Source: Polynucleobacter hallstattensis (GTDB lineage Bacteria > Pseudomonadota > Gammaproteobacteria > Burkholderiales > Burkholderiaceae). Taken from it: DNA of 64,000 nt. Positions 57,739 through 64,000 of this stretch are shown here, in pieces (position 1 is the stretch's first letter; each line of letters begins with the position of its first letter). The position numbers were made by a program, and so were the translations under genes. The notes below the pieces were generated by a model, which did no database searches, was not told the DNA's origin, and saw nothing but the letters and a program-made list of their open reading frames with translations. The stretch is taken from assembly GCF_018881835.1 (NCBI RefSeq), contig NZ_JACVPO010000002.1:558001-622000 (forward strand), read 5' to 3'.

Positions 57739-59003
57739 GATGCCTTTGTTACTATTGAATTAGTCGAATTAGTTACCTTGCGACTATGTTTTTGACGATA
57801 ACGCTCTAGGAAACGTGCCAGACGGCCAATAGCCTCCTTCAGCACATCCTCGTGAGGTAAGAACACTACGCGAAAGTGGTCAGACTTGACCCAATTAAAA
57901 CCCGAGCCTTGCACCAGCAATACTTTTTCTTCTTTGAGAAGATCAGCTACAAATTGCTGGTCATCTTCAATCGGGTACATCTCAGAATCGAGTTTTGGGA
58001 ATAAGTACAAAGCAGACTTTGGCTTCACACAAGTCACGCCCGGAATTTCAGTAATGAGCTTCCAGGCAAGATCGCGCTGCTTGGCTAGACGACCACCTTC
58101 ATTGACTAAATCATTAATGCTTTGATAGCCGCCCAAAGCTGTTTGAATAGCATACTGGCCCGGCACATTGGCGCACAGGCGCATTGAGGACAACATATTG
58201 AGACCTTCGATGTAATCTCGAATCATCTCTTTGTCCCCAGAAACTACCATCCAGCCAGCACGGTAGCCGCAAGAGCGATAGTTTTTGGATAAACCGTTAA
58301 AAGTAATCGTGACTACATCAGTAGATAAGGATGCCAAAGAGACGTGTTTCTCTTTGTCGTAAAGCATCTTGTCGTAAATCTCGTCGGCAAACAGAATCAA
58401 GCCATGCTCACGCGCAATCGAGATTAGCTCTGTCAACACTTCCGTGGAATAGATGGCGCCCGTTGGATTATTAGGATTAATCACCACAATCGCTTTGGTA
58501 CGGGGCGTAATTTTTTTGCGTAAATCCGCTAGATCTGGAGCCCACTCTTTCGACTCATCACATAAGTAATGCACTGGGGTACCACCAGACAAGCTGACAG
58601 CAGCTGTCCATAATGGGTAATCCGGGGCTGGTACCAATACCTCATCACCGTTATTGAGCAATGCATTCATTGCGAGAACGATTAATTCAGAAACACCGTT
58701 ACCGGTATAGATGTCATCCAAAGTTACACCCTGGATGCCTTTTTCCTGGCAATATTGCATGATGGCTTTACGAGCCGCAAAAATTCCCTTGGAATCAGAG
58801 TACGCTGATGCATTACCCAAATTACGGATCATGTCCAACTGAATCTCTTCTGGAGGATCAAAACCAAAAACACCCACATTGCCGATGTTGAGTTTGATGA
58901 TTTTGTGACCCTCTTCCTCCATGCGCTGTGCGAGTTCCAGCACGGGTCCACGAATGTCATAACAGACGTGATTGAGTTTTGCGGACTTTAGGATCGGTTT
59001 CAC
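57735..59003 (-). CDS. alaA: Alanine aminotransferase-type PLP enzyme (AlaA family)
   Basis: 422 residues. PLP lysine region SKNYRSCGYRAGW, the NPNNPTGAIYS motif. AlaA makes alanine from pyruvate and glutamate. First gene of the six-gene minus-strand run; head-to-head with the Mth938-domain gene, and the 79-base gap holds both promoters. Other class I aminotransferases cannot be fully excluded. Confidence 0.88.
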   Translation of the reverse strand: MKPILKSAKLNHVCYDIRGPVLELAQRMEEEGHKIIKLNIGNVGVFGFDPPEEIQLDMIRNLGNASAYSDSKGIFAARKAIMQYCQEKGIQGVTLDDIYTGNGVSELIVLAMNALLNNGDEVLVPAPDYPLWTAAVSLSGGTPVHYLCDESKEWAPDLADLRKKITPRTKAIVVINPNNPTGAIYSTEVLTELISIAREHGLILFADEIYDKMLYDKEKHVSLASLSTDVVTITFNGLSKNYRSCGYRAGWMVVSGDKEMIRDYIEGLNMLSSMRLCANVPGQYAIQTALGGYQSINDLVNEGGRLAKQRDLAWKLITEIPGVTCVKPKSALYLFPKLDSEMYPIEDDQQFVADLLKEEKVLLVQGSGFNWVKSDHFRVVFLPHEDVLKEAIGRLARFLERYRQKHSRKVTNSTNSIVTKAS

Positions 59004-59082
59004 AATAAATTAAAGGATAAGTTCTTGAAATCTAGGAAAAAACAGCTGGCTATAATCATCACAATTATGACAGAGAGTCCAT

Positions 59083-59460
59083 GTGAAGCTTCAATCTGAC
59101 CCCAATTCCGGAGCCAATACGATCACCGGTTACGGCGATGGCTACATCGAGATCAATAAGATCCCCTATAGTCACGCGGTTTTACTGAGCTCTGACGGTG
59201 AAATCTTGGAATGGGCAGTGAAGTCCTTTGAAGAGCTCAGTTCAGCAGATTTCACTCAAATGGCTTCCCTTAAGCCTGAATTAATCATCATTGGCACTGG
59301 TAAACGCCAGCGCTTCCCAAGGCCTGAGCTTTTAAAAACACTGATTGAAGCTAAGCTTGGCTTTGAGGTCATGGATTCTCAGGCCGCTTGTCGCACCTAC
59401 AACATCCTTGTTGGCGAAGGCCGCCAAGTCCTTCTCGCACTCATTGTGGAAGCCGTCTAA
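59083..59460 (+). CDS. Mth938-domain (DUF498) protein with GTG start
   Basis: 125 residues starting at GTG 59083. An ATG two bases earlier is out of frame and immediately meets TGA. The Mth938/NDUFAF3-like domain is seen in PELIIIGTGKRQRFPRPEL and CRTYNILVGEGRQV. Function unknown in bacteria. Its stop overlaps the next start as TAATG. Confidence 0.88.
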   Translation: MKLQSDPNSGANTITGYGDGYIEINKIPYSHAVLLSSDGEILEWAVKSFEELSSADFTQMASLKPELIIIGTGKRQRFPRPELLKTLIEAKLGFEVMDSQAACRTYNILVGEGRQVLLALIVEAV

Positions 59461-61154
59461 TGCAGTTTGGCCAAATTCGGCAGTCAAGCACCCTCAACCC
59501 AGTAACTATTTTGATTCTGGTTTTGATCTATGCCTTATTGTGGTTTGGCACCTTAAATTACCGTCACCTCATTCCGTCGGATGAAGGACGTTATGCCGAG
59601 ATTGCTCGTGAGATGCTTGTCACTGGAGATTGGGTCACTCCCCGCTACAACGGTTACAAGTATTTTGAAAAACCCCCTTTACAAATTTGGGCTACCGCTA
59701 CCGCTTTCAGTCTTTTTGGCATTGGTGATTGGCAAGCGCGCTTATGGACTGCCCTCACTGGATTTCTGACAATTGGATTGATTGGATTTACTGGCGCACG
59801 CGTCTACAGTGCGCGAGCAGGCTGGTTAGCTGCAATCGCCTTAGCCTCAAGCCCAATGTGGGTGATTGGTGGACATATCAATTCACTTGATATGGGATTG
59901 TCAGCATTTTTAGTTGCTTCGCTTTGCAGTCTTTTGTTAGCGCAAACCTCTCGGAACTCGAGCGACACCAGGAACTGGATGCTAGCGTGCTGGGCCTTCA
60001 TGGCATTAGCAACCCTATCTAAAGGTGTTATTGGAATCGCCATCCCTGGCATGGTGTTTATTGTTTATTCGATTACCGCTTGGGACTGGAAGATCTGGAA
60101 GCGACTTCATATTATTAAAGGCACCATTTTATTTTTAGCGATTACCGCGCCTTGGTTTGTTCTGGTAGCCCAACGTAATCCAGAGTTTCTGGAGTTCTTT
60201 TTTATTCATGAACACCTGCAACGTTTTACACAAAAAGCCCATAGTAGAACGGGTCCGATTTATTACTTCATTCCACTCCTACTACTCGGCTTTCTGCCAT
60301 GGATTGCGCAAGCTCCTGAAGCGCTTGTTCAGGCTTGGCGGGAGCGTAATCGAGAATTTTCCAGCGGCTGGTTGCTCACTTGCTGGTTTGCCGTGATCAT
60401 GGGATTCTTTAGTGTCTCTCAATCGAAATTACCCGGCTACATCATTCCAGTTTTTCCAGCGCTGGCAATGCTTGTTGGCCATAGTCTAGATCGTAATCTG
60501 GGCCCTAGTAATGCACTGGGATTATCTTGGAGATTACAAGCACTCTTTTTTGCAATCTTAGGTGGCATTGGATTTTTCTTTTTAGGCGAAGTTGGTAAAC
60601 AAGCAAGGCCAGATGAAATTGAGTCCTATGCGCAATACATTTACTGGATAGTTGCTGCGCTGATTACCTTAATTGCATTTAGTCTCCTCACAGTCATGCA
60701 AAGTAAGCGCAATGGTTTGGGCAGCATTACCAGTTTTGCCTGCGGATTTTTTCTCTGCGCGATCATTGCCGGAACGGGTCATGAAACTCTGGGTCGTGCA
60801 GTATCAGGCATTGATTTAGTTGAGAGAGTCAAAGCAAGTATTCCAGAGAAAGTGAATTTTTATTCCATCAGAATTCTAGATCACACGGTACCGTTCTATC
60901 TTGGTAGAACCATGATCATGGTGGAGTCTCCAGATGAGCTTGAATTTGGCGTGAAGCAAGAGCCTGAGTTGTGGATCTCTACCTTTGCTGCTTTTATCGA
61001 ACGCTGGAAAGAAGACCAAACCGCTTATGCCTTGATGGTTCCAGAACAGTATATTGAACTGCAGAAACTCAATGTACCAATGCAAGAAGTAGGCAGAGAT
61101 TCTCGGCGCGTTATTGTTAAACACCCGGATTCACAAAGCAACTCCACAAAATAA
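59460..61154 (+). CDS. arnT: ArnT-like glycosyltransferase 39 (lipid A aminoarabinose transferase type)
   Basis: 564 residues started at ATG 59460, which overlaps the previous stop; an upstream in-frame start at 59388 would lie inside that gene. N-terminal DEGRYAEIAREM motif typical of ArnT, then about eleven transmembrane helices. ArnT moves 4-amino-4-deoxy-L-arabinose from undecaprenyl phosphate to lipid A. The next genes (arnB-, arnC-, arnA-like) support this. Confidence 0.88.
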   Translation: MQFGQIRQSSTLNPVTILILVLIYALLWFGTLNYRHLIPSDEGRYAEIAREMLVTGDWVTPRYNGYKYFEKPPLQIWATATAFSLFGIGDWQARLWTALTGFLTIGLIGFTGARVYSARAGWLAAIALASSPMWVIGGHINSLDMGLSAFLVASLCSLLLAQTSRNSSDTRNWMLACWAFMALATLSKGVIGIAIPGMVFIVYSITAWDWKIWKRLHIIKGTILFLAITAPWFVLVAQRNPEFLEFFFIHEHLQRFTQKAHSRTGPIYYFIPLLLLGFLPWIAQAPEALVQAWRERNREFSSGWLLTCWFAVIMGFFSVSQSKLPGYIIPVFPALAMLVGHSLDRNLGPSNALGLSWRLQALFFAILGGIGFFFLGEVGKQARPDEIESYAQYIYWIVAALITLIAFSLLTVMQSKRNGLGSITSFACGFFLCAIIAGTGHETLGRAVSGIDLVERVKASIPEKVNFYSIRILDHTVPFYLGRTMIMVESPDELEFGVKQEPELWISTFAAFIERWKEDQTAYALMVPEQYIELQKLNVPMQEVGRDSRRVIVKHPDSQSNSTK

Positions 61155-61170
61155 GTTTTTAAGGTTCGCC

Positions 61171-62343
61171 ATGTCAACTACTGAAAACACCCTTCCCTTC
61201 ATTCCGTTTACGCGCCCTCACTTTAATCAAGAAACGATTGATGCGGTTGCCGAGGTTTTACGTTCTGGTTGGGTTACCTCAGGTCCGAAGTTAGCTGAAT
61301 TTGAGGCCACTTTGAGTGACTATTTCGGCGGGCGCCCAGTACGTTGCTTTGCCAATGGCACTGCCACCATGAAAATCGCTTTGCAGGTTGCTGGCATTGG
61401 GTCTGGGGATGAAGTCATTACTACTCCCATTTCTTGGGTGGCTACTTCGAATGTGATTCTGAGCGTGGGTGCGACACCCGTGTTTGTCGACATTGATCCC
61501 GTTACACGCAACATTGATTTAAATAAGATAGCTGCAGCCATTACACCAAAGACTCGTGCCATCATGCCCGTCTATTTGGCTGGATTACCAGTTAACATGG
61601 ATCAACTTTATGACTTGGCCAAGCAATACAAGCTGCGTGTGATTGAAGATGCGGCGCAAGCGTTTGGGTCGCAGTGGCGAGGTCAAAAGATTGGCAGCAT
61701 TGGTGATCTCGTGAGCTTTAGTTTTCAGGCAAATAAAAACTTATCCACTGTTGAGGGTGGCTGTCTGGTTCTTAACAATATTGATGAAGCAAAGCTCGCA
61801 GAGAAGTTTCGTCTTCAAGGTCTCACACGCCAAGGCATGGATGGTATGGATGTTGATGTACTGGGTGGTAAAGATAATTTGACTGATGTGAATGCAGTGA
61901 TCGGCCTTCATCAACTTAAAGAGTTACCAGCGTTTCAAGCGCGCAGAAGCGCTTTAGCTAAACAGTACTTTGATGCCATTCGCCATGAGATGAAATCTCC
62001 CGACTTAGAAAATCTCCATTTAGAGCTGCCTGTGGAGAACTTTACCGATAGTAATTGGCATATGTTCCAAGTCATCCTCCCTCTTGAGCAGCTGAATGTG
62101 GATCGCGCGCAGGTGATGTCTGAACTCAAGGATTTGGGTGTTGGTACTGGTGTCCATTACCCGTTGATTACGGGATTCACGCTTTACCAAAAGCTGGGGT
62201 ACCAAGTTGCAGCCACTCCCGTAGCAAATCGTATTGGTCGCTCCATTTTGACCCTCCCCCTTTTTCCAGGGATGGCAGATGAAGATATTGGCCGTATAGC
62301 CAAGGGTTTGACTGGAATTCTGAAGAAACATCGTAAAAACTAG
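61171..62343 (+). CDS. arnB: ArnB-like UDP-4-amino-sugar aminotransferase (DegT/DnrJ/EryC1)
   Basis: 390 residues started at ATG 61171; an in-frame start at 61114 lies inside arnT. PLP-enzyme motifs: GTATMKIALQVAG, EDAAQAFGS, and the lysine segment FQANKNLSTVEGGC. ArnB puts the amino group on UDP-Ara4O. WecE-like or other sugar aminotransferases are related, but the operon favours ArnB. Confidence 0.88.
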   Translation: MSTTENTLPFIPFTRPHFNQETIDAVAEVLRSGWVTSGPKLAEFEATLSDYFGGRPVRCFANGTATMKIALQVAGIGSGDEVITTPISWVATSNVILSVGATPVFVDIDPVTRNIDLNKIAAAITPKTRAIMPVYLAGLPVNMDQLYDLAKQYKLRVIEDAAQAFGSQWRGQKIGSIGDLVSFSFQANKNLSTVEGGCLVLNNIDEAKLAEKFRLQGLTRQGMDGMDVDVLGGKDNLTDVNAVIGLHQLKELPAFQARRSALAKQYFDAIRHEMKSPDLENLHLELPVENFTDSNWHMFQVILPLEQLNVDRAQVMSELKDLGVGTGVHYPLITGFTLYQKLGYQVAATPVANRIGRSILTLPLFPGMADEDIGRIAKGLTGILKKHRKN

Positions 62344-62374
62344 TGCCGAGAGCGGAATCAGGCAAAATTGCAGC

Positions 62375-63346
62375 ATGACTGCAAATTTAGCTACCCAAGC
62401 CTGCAATCCGACACTCAGCATTGTCATTCCCGTTTACAACGAGGAAGATGGCCTACAAGCCCTCTTTGATCGCTTATATCCTGCGCTAGATGTCATGGCT
62501 AGTAAGCGCAACATTGCTTATGAAGTGGTGTTTGTGAATGATGGCAGTAAAGATCGCTCCGCCGGTATCCTGGCTAAGCAAGTTGAGCTGCGCCCAGATG
62601 TCACACGTGCGGTGTTATTTCATAGCAACTTTGGTCAGCACATGGCGATCATGGCTGGCTTTGAATACTCCCGCGGCGAATACATCATCACCCTAGATGC
62701 TGACTTGCAGAATCCTCCTGAAGAAATCGATGCCCTGGTAAATGAATTACTTCAAGGTCATGACTATGTTGGCACTATTCGTGCCGATCGTCGCGATAGC
62801 TTCTTCAGAAAATTTGCTTCACGCGTAATGAATCATTTGCGCGAGAAAATCACTCGCATCACAATGACTGACCAAGGGTGCATGTTACGCGGCTATAGCC
62901 GTCGTATTGTTGATCTCGTTCGTCAGTGTGATGAGAGCAATACTTTTATTCCGGCACTGGCTTATACCTTCGCTTCCAATCCAACTGAAATTACCGTCAA
63001 ACATGAGGAGCGTTTTGCCGGTGAGTCCAAATACAGCCTCTATCAACTCATTCGCTTGAACTTTGATTTAGTAACTGGCTTCTCCGTAATGCCTTTACAG
63101 ATTTTCTCGATTCTAGGCATGTTGCTGGCAATGGCAGCAGGCAGTCTGTTTGTCTACCTTCTGGTTCGTCGCTTTGTACTCGGTGCCGAGGTTGAAGGGG
63201 TGTTCACCCTCTTTGCTCTTACCTTCTTCCTGATTGGCGTAATGCTCTTTGGTCTTGGTCTACTCGGTGAGTACATTGGCCGCATCTACCAACAAGTTCG
63301 CGAGCGTCCACGCTATGTTGTGCAAACTGTTTTAGAGAAAAAATAA
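62375..63346 (+). CDS. arnC: ArnC-like undecaprenyl-phosphate glycosyltransferase
   Basis: 323 residues: GT2 domain (SIVIPVYNEEDGLQALFD, VFVNDGSKDRS, LDADLQNPPEE) and two C-terminal transmembrane helices (about 230-310). ArnC attaches the formylated amino sugar to undecaprenyl phosphate. Dolichol-phosphate-mannose-type enzymes are close relatives; context decides. Confidence 0.88.
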   Translation: MTANLATQACNPTLSIVIPVYNEEDGLQALFDRLYPALDVMASKRNIAYEVVFVNDGSKDRSAGILAKQVELRPDVTRAVLFHSNFGQHMAIMAGFEYSRGEYIITLDADLQNPPEEIDALVNELLQGHDYVGTIRADRRDSFFRKFASRVMNHLREKITRITMTDQGCMLRGYSRRIVDLVRQCDESNTFIPALAYTFASNPTEITVKHEERFAGESKYSLYQLIRLNFDLVTGFSVMPLQIFSILGMLLAMAAGSLFVYLLVRRFVLGAEVEGVFTLFALTFFLIGVMLFGLGLLGEYIGRIYQQVRERPRYVVQTVLEKK

Positions 63347-64000
63347 TTGCACGCAGTCGTCTTTGCTTATCACGATGTTGGCGTTAACTGCCTTAAGGCA
63401 TTGCTAGGTGCTGGCATTCAGATTGATCTAGTAGTTACCCATCAAGATGATCCTCATGAAAATGTCTGGTTTGGGAGCGTTGCGAAACTGTGTGAGGATC
63501 AACAGATTCCTTACATCACACCAAATGCGAATCAGTTGATGGATCTCATGACGCAGCTTCAAAAGCTAGCGCCTGATTACCTTTTCTCCTTTTACTATCG
63601 CCACATGATTCCGGCCGAGCTCTTGGCCTGCGCCAAGATTGGCGCCTTGAATATGCACGGCTCACTATTACCAAAGTTCCGTGGACGGGCACCAGTCAAT
63701 TGGGCCATCCTGCACGGAGAAACTGAAACTGGTGCCACATTGCACATGATGGAAGTCAAACCGGATGCGGGAGACATTGTGGGGCAGTCAGCAGTCCTCA
63801 TTGGGCCCAATGAAACCGCCACCGATGTCTTTGGCAAAGTCAGCCAGGCAGCCGTCACGGTAATAAACCAGGTCCTACCCGAGCTTATTCAAGGTCATAT
63901 CCCCAGAAAACCCAATAATCTGGCTCAGGGAAGCTATTTTGGGGGCCGCAAGCCTGCTGATGGGCAAATTCTGTGGCATCAGACGGCTCAGCAGGTTCAT
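63347..64000 (+). CDS. arnA: ArnA-like formyltransferase, partial (3' end outside window)
   Basis: The frame is open from TTG 63347, right after the arnC stop, to the window end (218 codons), reading HAVVFAYHDVGVNCLKAL at the start. The formyltransferase signature NMHGSLLPKFRGRAPVNWAI is complete. ArnA formylates UDP-Ara4N; in E. coli a decarboxylase domain follows, and the window ends before it could be seen. The TTG start is the only candidate near the arnC stop. Confidence 0.82.
   Translation, partial: MHAVVFAYHDVGVNCLKALLGAGIQIDLVVTHQDDPHENVWFGSVAKLCEDQQIPYITPNANQLMDLMTQLQKLAPDYLFSFYYRHMIPAELLACAKIGALNMHGSLLPKFRGRAPVNWAILHGETETGATLHMMEVKPDAGDIVGQSAVLIGPNETATDVFGKVSQAAVTVINQVLPELIQGHIPRKPNNLAQGSYFGGRKPADGQILWHQTAQQVH

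Noticed and set aside
62020..62427. Minus-strand frame of 135 codons
   Set aside because: Mostly opposite arnB and arnC; no ribosome binding site or recognisable domain.
63595..63858. Minus-strand frame of 87 codons inside the arnA-like gene
   Set aside because: Opposite-strand shadow; the plus strand encodes the conserved formyltransferase motif.
1..64000. CRISPR arrays, tRNAs, insertion sequences or phage genes
   Set aside because: No regular direct repeats, cloverleaf-type sequence, transposase or phage-type product was recognised by reading; a dedicated tRNA or repeat scan was not possible.

Overview
The window looks like a chromosomal segment of a freshwater betaproteobacterium of the family Burkholderiaceae, most likely Polynucleobacter or a close relative. 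This is inferred from gene order (recJ-prfB-lysS; iscR-iscS-iscU-iscA-hscB-hscA-fdx; rnfB-nth-DUF1841), from orphan Bug/TctC periplasmic binding proteins, and from compact AT-leaning DNA. No rRNA, tRNA, CRISPR array, insertion sequence or prophage was seen.

Layout. 1-5 kb: end of an unidentified gene, recJ, prfB (with its programmed +1 frameshift) and lysS. 4.8-7.3 kb: OsmC, an isoprenylcysteine-methyltransferase-like membrane protein, a small membrane protein, ferredoxin-NADP reductase and a 54-residue protein behind a hairpin that covers its ribosome binding site. 7.3-12.9 kb: an accessory module resembling sulfolactate degradation (ComC-like dehydrogenase, SuyA/SuyB-like sulfo-lyase, GntR regulator, YeiH-type exporter), divergent from a Bug binding protein. 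12.9-19.3 kb: a seven-gene, almost gapless operon encoding a succinate-dehydrogenase/fumarate-reductase-like complex, a two-subunit class I fumarase-like hydratase and a TauE/SafE exporter, divergent from a LysR regulator. 19.4-24.9 kb: a second Bug protein and a TauD-family dioxygenase, divergent from a thiamine-diphosphate enzyme and an FAD-linked 2-hydroxyacid-type dehydrogenase.

25-32 kb: a Rap1a-like secreted protein, a DUF3300 lipoprotein and the complete ISC iron-sulfur assembly operon with IscR. 32-41.7 kb: uvrB, an aromatic/aspartate aminotransferase, intracellular PHB depolymerase, RnfB-like ferredoxin, nth, DUF1841, EamA transporter, HIT protein and isocitrate lyase. 42-49.5 kb: MFS transporter, clpB behind a sigma-32-type promoter, a stand-alone GIY-YIG protein, an exonuclease/Cho-type nuclease fusion, TPR protein, a second Rrf2 regulator, DUF2244 and a 50-residue protein. 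49.5-53 kb: Lon-substrate-binding-domain protein, MpaB-type protein, AlkB, an FAD oxidoreductase. 53-59 kb: one long minus-strand run alaA-hom-thrC-moeA-moaD-moaE. 59-64 kb: an Mth938-domain gene leading into an arnT-arnB-arnC-arnA-like lipid A aminoarabinose cluster cut by the window end.

The most unusual part is 7.3-24.9 kb. Three neighbouring gene sets pair carbon-skeleton enzymes with sulfur-linked families (SuyAB, YeiH, TauE/SafE, TauD) and with binding proteins for organic acids. The sulfolactate reading of the first set is fairly well supported by family resemblance. The idea that the Sdh/fumarase operon also serves a sulfonated or otherwise substituted C4 dicarboxylate is inference.
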